From Amborella trichopoda (Eukaryota > Streptophyta > Magnoliopsida > Amborellales > Amborellaceae), in contig NW_006494931.1 of the NCBI RefSeq assembly GCF_000471905.2, forward strand, positions 9,042,410 to 9,106,409: a stretch of 64,000 nt of DNA, given 5' to 3'. The position numbers were made by a program, and so were the translations under genes. Of the stretch, positions 22,809-32,968 are shown piece by piece (position 1 is the stretch's first letter; each line of letters starts with the position of its first letter). The notes beneath the pieces were generated by a model. That model did no database searches. It saw only the letters and a list, made by a program, of their open reading frames with translations, and was not told where the DNA came from.

Positions 22809-24223
22809 GCCCTGATTCAAAAGGGTCAGATAAAGCTTGGAGACCTAAAGAAGGCCTTCAGGGCAGTTGAGGCCTCCCATGTTGTAACCATTCAGGAGAA
22901 GGACGAAGTGCCTGGAATTCTCTACACCTTCTTCATTATAATGCTTCAGGAAGGCATAATCACACTGAAGCAGGCAAGGCAACCCCTTCACTTGTTAAGG
23001 GGACTGAAGATCATTGGTGTCCATTCCATCAGATAAGAGGTCATTACTTATTAGAATTCATAGCTTTCCTTGACATATGCGCAAAGAAGATGTGGGAGTA
23101 TCAAGAATCCTACAATCTTCCCATAAGTGATCCTCAAATCACTTCCTCATCGGGGCAAGAAGATCTCACAAGGCAAGACCTTCCCATCAATGACTCATAC
23201 CCTACGGAACTCTCAACTTCCTAGCCATGGATGATCTACCATGGTCGAAGCAGACTTAAGTCTTTGAGGCCAGAAGCAGTTCGTCAAGCTAAGGCTGTTC
23301 GCCAGCCCAGTGAGACAAATCACACATTACCTTGGAAAACCAGAAATAGATGGGCACCAAGGGTTACTTGCCGAAGAAACAAGACCTCTCAACCCATAGT
23401 CGAGCAGAAATTTCTCAGGCCCCCTCCTTTGCTAGACTTCATCCATGGCACGATCCTTTTTCCTTCTTCATCCGATCAAGAAGACGTCCCCATGACATCT
23501 TCCACTCAGCAGATGTCCGATAAGGGTGACGACGTTAAAAGCACTCCCCAACAGTCTGAGCAAGGGAAAGACCTAAAAGATCCTCTACATCGGTCCAATC
23601 CTAGTGATGACGTAAAAAGCTGCCCAGATCGGTCTGATGAGGGGAACGACTTTAAGTGTCCCCCCCTTTCCAACCCTTCTCCACCTTCTTCTGTTGCTTC
23701 TCATTCTCTTATGTCTTATGTAGATACGACCTTGATGTGCCCAAACTTCGAGGCTCTCAACCGAGAATTTGAAGAAATCAATATAAGCAGGACACAGCGG
23801 AAGCAATTGAGGAAGACCCTGGCACATGCACCAAGATTCATAACAGTTGCTGATGCCCTAGCAACTAAAGCCAAGGCAGAGCCACCTTCATCAAAGAAGC
23901 GCAAGAAGTCAAAGTCAAAGAAGGCCCAGTGGTCCCTTGAGCTTGACTTCGAGCAGAGATTGAGAGAATCAAGAGGACAAAGCTTCTATTCTCAGGAGAC
24001 TTGCCACATGATACAAATCTGTGAAGAACTGCCTGGCTTGGAGCAAACACTCCAGGAATCTGTACAAATACCGTATGGTTCGTACGAAGACACTCTTCAC
24101 ATCATCATCGCTGAACCTCAATTCCCCTCTAACATTCAAGATAAGCCTCTCCAACCTGATGTGTTCACCACGTTTGAGGTTGACCTTTCTGTCACTCAAT
24201 TCGAGGAAGGGCATAAATTATGA
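22809..24223 (+). pseudogene. Element A gag-pol linker region
   Basis: A decayed stretch (22809-23230) leads into a 330-codon open frame at 23231-24223. The start IYHGRSRLKSLRPEAVRQAK matches IYHGQSRLKSLKREAIRQAR in B at 43340. A Ser/Asp/Pro-rich middle is followed by TVADALATKAKAEPPSSKKR and ESRGQSFYSQETCHMIQICE, matching B at 43950-44136. In B this is followed by a Pro-rich linker and protease; in A no protease motif is found before RT, so that part is deleted. Function is unknown, perhaps nucleic-acid binding through the Lys-rich patch. Confidence 0.7.
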
Positions 24224-24363
24224 CCCACTCTAGACTTCTATCAGAGGTAGAAATGTCAAGATCATGGGTCTCTGCACTTGAGGTTGATCAAAAAATCTTT
24301 GAGAACGACAATGAAGAACTGCAAGAGGCTTCAGAAGAATGGGAAAAAGTTGGAAATAAATCT

Positions 24364-25195
24364 TAGAGACAAAGTGAATCCCAGACCCACTTTTATTTCA
24401 GCGAATATGTCTCCAAGAGAAAAAGAAGATTTCATCACCTTCTTGAAAGCAAACTGAGACGTCTTTGCTTGGCACTATCATGAGATGCCTGGGTTAGACC
24501 CTCAAGTAGCAGTTCACCATCTTAGCATCGATCCAGCTATCAAACCAATCAAACAGAAGTCGAGAAGGTTCAGATCTGACCTTGAGATGTAGATAAATGC
24601 CGAGAAAACCAAACTCAAACAAGAAGGTTTCATCTGTGAAGTCAAATACCCTAAATGGCTAGCAAATGTCGTTCTAGTCAAGAAAAAGAATGGTCAAATC
24701 AAAGTGTGTATTGACTTTCACGATTTGAACACTGCCTGTCCTAAGGATGACTTCCCGTTTCCGTTCACTGAGATGCTCATCGACTCTAGATGGACACTCC
24801 GGGTATAATCAAATAAGGATGGCACCCGAAGATGAAAAGGCCACCGCATTCTTAACCCCAAAAGGGGTCTTCTGTTACACAATGATGCCTTTTGGATTAA
24901 AGAATGTTGGGGCCACATATCAGAGAGCAATGATGACCATTTTCAGAGACATGATACACAAAGAGGTGGGGTGTTATGTAGATGACTTGGTGGTAAAATC
25001 TGAAGAGAAGGATTCTCACATGAAGGATCTTGAAAGGGTATATCTTCATCAACTTAAAATGAACCCGCTGAAATGTGCTTTTGGCGTGCACTTTGAAAAA
25101 TTCTTGGGGTTCATCGTCAGACATCGAGGGCTTGAAGTTGAGGCGGTTAAGATCAAGGTAATCCAAGAAATTCCATCACCCACTACACTTTGAGA
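24364..25195 (+). pseudogene. Element A reverse transcriptase
   Basis: Starts near LRDKVNPRPTFISANMSPRE, then HEMPGLDPQVAVHHLSIDP, KPIKQKSRRFRSDLEM, VLVKKKNGQIKVCIDFHDLN and CPKDDFPFPFTEMLIDS. About a dozen residues are missing before LDGHSGYNQIRMAPEDEKAT (about 24785). MMPFGLKNVGATYQRAM and the catalytic YVDDLVVKS (24975-25001) are intact. Stops lie at about 24455 and 24588 and after SPTTL at 25191. The wording is typical of TAT-lineage RT. It copies element RNA into DNA. Confidence 0.93.
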
Positions 25196-25800
25196 ACTGC
25201 GCTCTCTTCAAGGGCAGCTGACATACATTCATAGGTTCATCTCAAACCTCTCAGATCATCGTAAACGCTTTACACATCTGCTAAAGAAAGATACCCCATG
25301 AATCTGAGATGAAGCTTGTCAGGCAACCCTTGACAACATCAAGCATGATTTGCTCAACCCTCCAGTGCTCCCTACACCAGTATTGGGGAAACCCCTCATT
25401 CTTTACGTGACTACTCTAAACAAGTCACTCGGAGCATTGTTGGCACAAAACAATGAAGAGGGAAAGGAGACTGCGTTATATTACCTCAGTTGTAGGATGC
25501 ATGAAGCCAAGAGGAACTATCCCCCTATTGAGAAAATGTGTTTGGCTCTGATCTTCACAGTACAAAAATTCTGTCATTATTTGCTTGGTCATGAAGTGAA
25601 ACTTATATCAAAAGCTGATCCTGTAAAATTTCTCATGACAAATCCATATTTGTCAAGATGCCTTGCTAAGTGGGCATTATTGCTGATGGAGTTTGACGTC
25701 ACATATGTCTCACAAAAGGCCATCAAGGGCCAGGGCTTGGTTTACTTTTTAGTAGCACACCCTGTGCCGGCCAAATCTCCTCTATCAAGCGACCTCCTTG
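25196..25800 (+). pseudogene. Element A gypsy-type RNase H (first)
   Basis: LRSLQGQLTYIHRFISNLSD and FTHLLKKDTP join RT to RNase H. The RNase H part is open from 25350: PTPVLGKPLILYVTTLNKSL, ALLAQNNEEGKETALYYLS, NYPPIEKMCLALIFTVQKF and FLMTNPYLSRCLAKWALLL. The family's first catalytic Asp (normally YL-S/A-x near GKPLILYL) is not a clear feature in TAT elements, where this domain is considered degenerate and a second RNase H follows. Confidence 0.88.
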
Positions 25801-25840
25801 ATGAAGAAGTATTATGTACCGACCTTGCTCTTGTGTGGGA

Positions 25841-26215
25841 ATTATACTTCGACGGAGCCTTCCAATCGGAATAGGAGTCACTGGAGTAGTATTCCTCACT
25901 TCTATAAGAGGAATACTGCCACTTTCTTTCTCTCTCGCTCAAGCCAATTCTCATAATGGAGCAGAAAATCAGGCCCTTATAATCAGACTCGAGATAGCTT
26001 TTGATCTCGACTTGGAGCATTTCAAGATCTACGGTGACTCTGAAGTGGTTATCCAATAGCTCAAAGGGATTTATGATGTAAGAAAACACCCTCAAGCCTT
26101 ATCACGATACTTCAAAATCGTCTATGGTCCAATTCAAAGACGTATCTCTGAGTCACATCCCCAGGAGGCTAAATTCGTAAGCCGATGCACTTGCGAAACT
26201 CGGCGCTACAATTCT
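25841..26215 (+). pseudogene. Element A second RNase H, archaeal type
   Basis: Begins YFDGAFQS at 25845 with the catalytic Asp, then a frameshift. The domain continues as IGIGVTGVVFLTS, LPLSFSLAQANSHNGAENQA with the catalytic Glu, and FKIYGDSEVVIQ with the second Asp (26033-26041). A stop follows, then LKGIYDVRKHPQALSRYFKI and HIPRRLNS, stop, ADALAKLGA at about 26152-26211. An additional archaeal-like RNase H after the gypsy RNase H is a diagnostic trait of the TAT lineage of plants. Catalytic residues are retained, but the frame has a shift and at least two stops. Confidence 0.92.
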
Positions 26216-26429
26216 GTTGTCCTCATTAGGACCCACGCTTGTTTGGGTGGCGGAATGGAGACACATCGAGCTAAAAACTGAAGTCAATGCAGATGACGAG
26301 AGAAATATCTTCCCCGAGTGTCCTCCTTATCCATTTGGACCACTTCTATCGGCCAAAGAAGTAATCAAGATCGAATAAGAAATAGCACAGTGTCGAAGAG
26401 CTAAGGGTCGAAATCAAGATTCACAATTC

Positions 26430-27690
26430 TTTGACCCAATATCAGGTCGAAGATTGGAGAGACCTCATTACTAGTTTCCTAAAACAGAGTAGGCTCCCGG
26501 AAGATCGTGCCGAACATAATAGTATACGTCGAATGTCCACCAAGTATACCCTCCTCGAAGGTGATGTTCTCTTTAGATGGTCATTTGACGACATTCTTCT
26601 CAGATGTGTCGACATCCAAGAGGCAAATAAGGTGTTAGAAGAAGTCCACTTAGGCATTTGTGGGCTACACCAGTCCGATCCTAAGCTTTATGAACGAATA
26701 CGCAGGTTGGGATAATATTAGCCTTCTATGATCGATGATACCTTATGCTATGCTAAAAGGTGCCAGGTATGCCAAATACACTCCAGCCTGGTTCACCAGC
26801 CTCCAGAGCCCTTACAGCCTATGGTTGCGTCATGGCCCTTCTCATAATGGGGTATGGATATCGTAGGGCCCATTGCCACCCCGTCCGCAATGGGCCATGT
26901 TTCATCCTAGCTGCAACAAATTATTTCTCTAAGTGGGCTGAAGCGGTCCCCCTTAAGCAAGTTCCTGGGACAGCAGTGGCCTACTTTGTTCGACATCATA
27001 TCATATACTGCTTCGGAGTGCCCTACCGGATCATATCTGATAATGGCCCTCAATTTAGGAGTCATCACATTGATCGCCTAGTTAACCAATTCGGTTTCGA
27101 ATGGAGGTACTCGACTATGTACCACCCTTGGGCGAATGGATTAAATCAGGCTTTCAATAAGACTCTATGCAATGTTTTAAGAAAGTCAGCATAAAAAATA
27201 AGGAAGAACTGACATGAGAAGCTTCTCGAAGCACTGTGGGCTTATCGCACTACTATACGAAATGCTACTGATTCCACTCCTTATTCTCTGGTTTATGGGG
27301 GTGAAGCAGTTTTAACTCTCGAAATACAAATCCCTTCATTGCGAGTAGCTATTTACCAGGGAATAACCGAAGATGAGAGAGTCAAGCTCCGGTATCAAGA
27401 ATTGGATGCACTCGATGGAAAGAGGCTAGAGGCTCAGTAGAACCTTGAACTCAACCAAGGGAGAATACAGAGGGCTTTTGACAAGTCTGTCAAGATCCAC
27501 TCATTCACCCATGGTGATTTAGTCTTAGCCGTCAAGAGGCCTATTGTTGTGCATGGCCGGCGTTAAAGGGAAGTTTGAGCCTAAATGGGAAGGTCCCTTT
27601 ATAGTAAAAAAGGTCTCGCCAAATGGAGCCTACATACTAACACATCCTGGTGGATTAACCGGCAATACCTAAAGAAGTACTATCCGTGAT
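26430..27690 (+). pseudogene. Element A integrase, catalytic Glu changed
   Basis: The zinc finger spans VLEEVHLGICGLHQSDPKLY and CQVCQIH (to about 26782). The catalytic core shows WGMDIVGP (Asp at 26857), ATNYFSKWAEAVPL, ISDNGPQF (Asp at 27039) and YHPWANGLNQAFNKTLCNVL. The family normally reads GLAEAFNK; here Gln at 27147-27149 stands where the third catalytic acid is expected. The C-terminal part shows LWAYRTTIRNATDSTPYSLV, HGDLVLAVKRPI and KWEGPFIVKKVSPNGAYIL. Stops near 27194, 27440 and 27563 and a frameshift break it. Confidence 0.92.
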
Positions 27691-28479
27691 GTGTATTCAA
27701 AAGAATGTGACTCAACGCAAAAACAAGCAAGATAGTCCAAAAAAAATGCTAACTTTTTTCTTTTATATTGCAGTAAAAATGAGTTACAAGTTACAAGAAC
27801 TCATACTAGGGAGGTTACAAGTCTCTTGCGTTTGAGGATAAGAGGACGATTACAAACCAAAACTTGTGCTTTTTCTCTTGAATCTAAGAGTAAGAGGACG
27901 GTTACAGGCCAAAACAAATGCCTGTCCCATGAGGAAGAAGCAAACCCACAAAAGGAAGGACCTCCTCATGAAGAAGAAGCAAAACCACTTGGAGAGTTAG
28001 CTTTAATTCATCTGACGAGTAAGAGGATAACAGGCCAGAAGACAAACAGAGCCACTCCAAGAAGTTAGCCTCAGTCCATCTGACATGTATGTCAAACATA
28101 CAATTCAAATACCTCATCTGACGTGTACGTCGAACATACGACATAGGATCCATTCGACGTGTATATCAAACATACAAGAGGGGCTGCCCTTAGCAAGGAG
28201 CTGGCCTATGACGGAAAGCATGCCTTGTTCACAGTGGATGCCCTTCCACGGAACAACATGGACGTCACTGTTATTCTGGAGGATTTGGCTTCCAACAGGT
28301 ATCACAAGCCACGTCCCATCCTTCGCCAATTTTTGCCGGCCTATGGACATCATTGTACGTAGCTCATCACCGAGTGCCGCAAAATCCGCACGTGACTTAC
28401 CGACACATGCGACCGTCAGTCTTTTCAACGTGATAAGCCACACATGCTGATCAGTGCCAAATGAAGCCAGCACCGGCTG
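27691..28479. other. Unexplained spacer after integrase in A
   Basis: No recognisable protein on either strand. Minus-strand frames at 28473-28114 and 28153-27902 are open but do not resemble the antisense gene that sits here in element B. A short imperfect repeat (CGTGTACGTCGAACATAC and variants, about 37-38 bases apart) occurs three times at about 28083-28172. Confidence 0.5.
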
Positions 28480-29345
28480 GGTCCTCTAGAGGCAGGCACC
28501 GGTTGTGTGCCCAACCCCTAGCGCCAACTGTTTTGCTTGAGGGTTGGCGTTGGTTGTATTAGCATTCCAAATCATCAGCGTCGGATACCTTAGTGTCAGT
28601 TAGACTTCTGTTAGTGCACACCTTGTCATGACTGTTCGCCTCCTGAGACTCCTCATTTTCACACCTCCTTAAATGGTCACAGGATTTCTGAGGACGACGG
28701 TTCACCTCCAACAACAGTAAGCCTTCCTCACGATGGTGGACCTCCAGCAACCGTACGCCTTCCCCATGACGTTTCACTTCCTGTGGCTGTTCATATTCTA
28801 CCAAAATTACTCCCGCACTGCTGCAAAACTCACTGAAAAACCTTCCCGCCTATCTTTTTAACCTGGACTTCACCATAATCACGCCAGAAGGCTTCTGCAA
28901 ACTTCCCTTGAGTCCCCAGAAACCTCTGCGACACCATGAAAGTGCCGAAAAACTTCCACAACTGTCGAGAAACCCTTAAAAATCCCCTGAAAGCCCTCAA
29001 GACGTGCAAAAATACTCACTGATGTGTTTCTCACTTCTTCCTGAAAGAAAAATGATAGCTGGAGCCTCCTCTGCCTCCCGAAGAGATTCCCGAAAAGCTC
29101 TCCTTTCCCTGCTACTCTTTCTGCAACTTAGCCAAACTCTGGGCAAAGTACGCATGCCGAAGGTCTTCTCAGCAAACCATTGCCGGAATCCTGCTGCCTG
29201 CCGAAGAACCTTCCCTGTAGAGACTGTTGCTGAAGTCCCACTACTCGCTGGAAACTTCAACCAAGCACTCTCTCCTCGCGGTTAAAGAAAACTTGCTTAA
29301 GTTTTTACCCTTGGTGAAAAATAAGGGAAAAACGAGGTTTTACCC
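28480..29345 (-). other. Antisense leader region of A
   Basis: Read on the minus strand, this stretch lies downstream of the TATA block at 29346 and corresponds to 49759-50735 of B, which lies between the antisense promoter and the antisense gene. It holds short GC-rich near-repeats (the CCTTCCxxxxCG...CACCTCCAGCAACCG type) but no long open frame. The gene it would serve is missing in A. Confidence 0.5.
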
Positions 29346-29354
29346 CCTTATATA
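29346..29354 (-). promoter_or_regulatory. Candidate antisense promoter of A
   Basis: The minus strand reads GTCTATATAAGGGGGTAAAA, a good TATA box, followed about 30 bases on by TTTTTCACCAAGGGTAAAAA. The same combination occurs at 50736-50745 (minus strand) in B and at 63266-63276 (plus strand) in D, always pointing away from the element's own 3' LTR. Confidence 0.6.
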
Positions 29355-29484
29355 GACTACACTGCCCTCAAAAGCCCTTAAAAAACTCGAAATACCAGTT
29401 GCATCCAAGGGAAGCCAAGCGACAATGAGCCGGGTCTGGCTTCGACACAAGGCCCAAGGTAACTCTCATTGATCCATTCCCAGT

Positions 29485-29800
29485 GCTGGTTGACGCATCG
29501 TCTGGTGTGTCTCCAAAAACGACCCTAGCGTCGGTTAACTTGGAGCCGGGTGTGTTTCCAAATACAACCTTAGCGCCGGTTGACACAACACCGAGAGAAT
29601 TTGCAAACAACCCTAGCGCCAGTTGACATAGTGTCAAGCGTGTTTCCAAATACAACCTTGGCGCCGGTTGACTTAGCACCGGGTGTGTTTTCAAATACTA
29701 CCTTAGCATTGGTTGACTTAGCATCAGGTGTGTCTCCGAAACGACCCTAGCGCCAGTTAACTCAGGGCCAGTTGACTTCAACTAATACCACGGGACATTC
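29485..29800. repeat. 45-bp tandem array in A 3' region
   Basis: GCCGGTTGAC and its variants recur at 29485, 29530, 29575, 29618, 29663, 29708 and 29752, nearly always 45 bases apart. Units read about TAGCGCCGGTTGACTTAGCA, then CCGGGTGTGTTTCCAAATAC and AACCT. It lies just upstream, on the antisense strand, of the TATA block at 29346. Confidence 0.9.
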
Positions 29801-29929
29801 ACAACGACAGCTGAACAACGTCAGTTGTGTTGTGAGAACTCAACGCTGATTGAATATTTGCAATAAACCATCAGCGCTACACGTGGCGCCGACCATATTT
29901 CAAGCAGTGTATGCCCTACCGCTATCCCT

Positions 29930-30382
29930 AGTGGATTTGTGTACCCAAGCCAGGACATGTCATCCCTAGTGGACTTGAACCCAGGTTGTTGCACCGAAAC
30001 TGTGACTTCCCCAATGGAGTCAGGAGTTGTCCCTTGTCCCCCACTAGGAGTCACACTCATACTGCTGCCCATCATCCCCAGTGAAGTTGGGGTCATTCTT
30101 ACCTCCCCAATACCCAGTGGATCAGCTTCACACTATGCTACCTTATCCCCAAGGAGTTGGGTTATCGATCATAAAGTCTCATCTTTCACCTCAGAGAGTG
30201 CCTTACCCCCTTAAAAACTACAGCAAGGTCCACTTCTGTTGGTCATCATCGTTCATCAGGTCACCATTTCCTCCTAGCCCTCAGTTTGTGAATGGTCTTA
30301 GCCATGTTATCCCTAAGGAGTCAGATTACCATCCACAGGCCTATTCCTCATGGAGCTCCACCTACATGGTGATCCACACAAC
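29930..30382. repeat. Degenerate CCCCAGTGGAGT-type repeats in A
   Basis: Short blocks such as ATCCCTAGTGGACTTG, CCCCAATGGAGTCAGG, CCCAGTGAAGTTGGGGTC and TCCCTAAGGAGTCAGATT recur every 30-60 bases without a strict period. The same type occurs at 51190-51580 in B and inverted at 61800-62130 in D. Confidence 0.65.
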
Positions 30383-31160
30383 GGTCCGTGCTGCATGACC
30401 CTAAACTGCACAACCCTAGTCTAGATGCACGACTCTAAACTCCACGGTTCAAACTATATGACCTTAACTGTAACATAGGTCTAGTTGCAGGACCTTAAAC
30501 TGCATGGTCCTAGTTGTATGACTTTAAACTGCATAACTAAGGTCCGTGCTACATCACCCTAAACTGCACAGCCCTAGTCTAGATGCATGACCCTAAACGC
30601 CATGGTCCAAACTATACGACCTTAAACTATAGCGGAGGTCTAGTTGCATGACCTTAAACTGCATGGTCCTAGTTGTATGACTTTAAACTGCATAACTGCA
30701 GTCCGTTCTACATGACCCTAAACTCCACGGTCCAAACTATTCGACCTTAAACTGTAGCGGGGGTATAGTTGCATGACCTTAAACTGCATGGTCTTAGTTG
30801 TATAACTTTAAACTGCATAACTATGGTCCTAGCTGTACGACCTTAAACTGCATAACCACGGTCCAAACTATATGACCTTAAACTGTAGCGGAGGTCTAGT
30901 TGCACGACCTTAAACTGCATGGTCCAAACTATATGACCTTAAACCATAGTCTACATCCCGGTCGCACGACGTTAAACAACACAACAACATGATCCGGACT
31001 ATATGACTTTAAAACTGTAGTGGAGGTCAAGTTACATGACCTTAAACTGCATGGTCCTTGTTCTACGACTTAAAACTATATAACCACGGTCCAACTATAT
31101 GACCTTAAACCATAGTGCACATCCTGGCCGCATGATGATAAACTGCTTTGCCCAGGTCCA
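30383..31160. repeat. CATGACCTTAAACTGCATGG array in A, higher-order repeat
   Basis: Subunits of about 30 bases, reading roughly GACCTTAAACTGCATGGTCC plus AAACTATAT, are grouped in higher-order units. GGTCCGTGCT(G/A)CAT recurs at 30383, 30541 and about 30700, a period of about 158 bases. Related arrays are at 51586-52260 in B and about 61570-62800 in D. Confidence 0.88.
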
Positions 31161-31332
31161 AGAGGCATGACCATGAACTCACCCCCACATACGCGCACAC
31201 GTCTTTACGTGCACTTTCACACACACCTTTCCTAACCCACCTATTAGTGTGCACGCATCACCTTCATTACTTCCCCATGAGTTCATTACCCTACATCATT
31301 CCCCAGTGAGTCTCACTCCTGCTCACAAAACT

Positions 31333-31468
31333 GCGAACCATCTTGTCATCCATACTCGTTGTAAATTAGTGGGTCACCATCGTCCACTCACCTTTCATAT
31401 GCGAACCATCTTGTCATCCATACTCGTTGTAAGTTAGTGGGTCACCATCGTCCACTCACCTTTCATAC
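31333..31468. repeat. 68-bp direct duplication in A
   Basis: 31333-31400 and 31401-31468 are adjacent copies starting GCGAACCATCTTGTCATCCA. They differ at two positions by eye (AAATTAG/AAGTTAG and the last base). B has a single related copy at about 52432-52500. Confidence 0.9.
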
Positions 31469-31639
31469 ATCAGCTATCTCTCATGGGTGGCCTCAAGCCA
31501 TCTCTCCAAGTGACACAAACCATGACCATACTCACTCCATGGCCTTCATAGACTGTCATCCATCACCATTACAGTCGAACTGTTAAATTGTAAACCTTAG
31601 TGACTGACTGTGGGTAAAAATGACACACCAACATGGTCA

Positions 31640-31900
31640 TGAAATCATGAGTAAAAGAGTTTCGTGAAAAAGAGTCGGGCACGGTGAAAACCCAAAACGG
31701 CATCGTGAGTAAAAATGAACAAAAAGGGTGGACATGGTCGAAAGGTCATCGATAAAAGAGCCCCAAAATAAAAAAACGTTGGCGAAAACCGTCTCTATGG
31801 CACCACTTCCCAAGTTCAAGAGAAAATCCATAAAGGACACTTGTACCAATAAACAGGTTGATGCAACATTCGCTTCCACAGGTGACTGCAGTCATCACTC
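31640..31900. other. Conserved 3'-region module (A copy)
   Basis: The stretch with GTGAGTAAAAATGAACAAAAAGGGTGGACATGGTCG and CACTTCCCAAGTTCAAG is shared with B (about 52740-53050) and, inverted, with D (about 60690-61040). Frames are open on both strands in all three copies but with different ends, so coding is not shown. Confidence 0.6.
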
Positions 31901-31957
31901 CCTTCATCGTCAAGACGTCCAACAAGGTGTAAACGTTAAAATTGTCCCCGTACATTC

Positions 31958-32356
31958 CTTCTTCAGTCAAGGGTAAACTGGTAGCCCAGTCGACATCCTT
32001 CTTCAGTCCTGGGTGAACAGGTAGCCTAACCGACATCCTTCTTCTGTCCTGGGTGAACGGGTAGCCTAATCGATGTCCTTCTTCAATCCTGGCTGAATAG
32101 GTAGCTCAGTCGACATCTTTCTCCAGTCTTGGGTGAACAGGTAGCCCAATCGACATCCTTCTCTAGTTCTGGGTGAACAGGTAGCCCAGTCAACGTCCTT
32201 CTCCAGTCCTGGGTGAACAGGTAGCCCAGTCAACATCCTTCTTCAGTCCTGGGTGAACAGGTAGCCTATTCGACTTCCTACTTCAATCTTGGGTGAACAG
32301 GTAGCCCAATCGATATCCTTTTTTAGGGCTAGGTTATAATGTAGCCCAGTCATTAT
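31958..32356 (+). repeat. 40-bp tandem array in A 3' region
   Basis: GTAGCC(C/T)A starts at 31981, 32021, 32061, 32101, 32141, 32181, 32221, 32261, 32301 and 32341, exactly every 40 bases. A unit reads GTAGCCCAGTCGACATCCTT then CTTCAGTCCTGGGTGAACAG. Nine full units and partial ends are present. I did not find this array in B or D. Confidence 0.96.
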
Positions 32357-32360
32357 CCCT

Positions 32361-32698
32361 TCTCTTATGGACTTTCTACCCATGTATGAAATGTGCATGC
32401 CTTCTCCTTCTCTTATAGATCTTCTCCCCATGCATGAAATGTGGATGCCTTCTCCTTCTCTTATGGACCTTCTTCCCATGCATGAAATGTGTACGTCTTC
32501 TCCTTCTCTTATGAACCCTTGCCCCATGCATTGAGTGTGCATGCCTTCTTCTTCTCTTATGGACCTTCTCCCCATGCATGAAATGTGCATACCTCCTCCT
32601 TCTCTTATGGACCCTCTCCCCATGAATGAAGTGTGCATGCCTCTTCTTCTCTTATGGACCTTCTCCCCATGCATGAAATGTGCATGCCCTCTTCTTCT
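32361..32698. repeat. 48-bp tandem array with open minus-strand frames
   Basis: TCTCTTAT begins units at 32361, 32409, 32457, 32505, 32553, 32601 and 32648, period 48 (one of 47). Because 48 is 16 codons, two minus-strand frames stay open and encode 16-residue repeats (32737-32243, HISCMGRRSIREGEGM type; 32579-32376, MHGEKVHKRRRRHAHS type). This is more likely a by-product of the period than a gene. Confidence 0.93.
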
Positions 32699-32968
32699 TC
32701 TATTATAGACCCCTCTCTCCATGATGCTAGGTGACAAAGTGGCCCAGTCATCATCCTTCTAAGGCAGAAACTGGCAAAGCCAAGGCGGAACCTACTATAG
32801 ACTTCAGCTCGCCTAGCCAGCACGACCAGACCTTCTAGATCGGCTAATAGAACCCCCGACTAGACTCGGCAGACGAGACCAATAGTGGTACTATGATCGT
32901 CAAAAGCAAACCTGGTGTAGCAGCAAACAAACGTCACAAAACAATTCTCTTCTCCTCCTAAAGTCACT

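Noticed and set aside
24010-24380. Ogre-like intron between protease and RT in A
   Set aside because: The protease itself is missing here, and no convincing splice-site pair could be chosen by eye.
30383-31160. tRNA or other structured RNA genes in the repeat arrays
   Set aside because: No tRNA box A/B pair or cloverleaf was recognised; the periodic wording explains the apparent structure.
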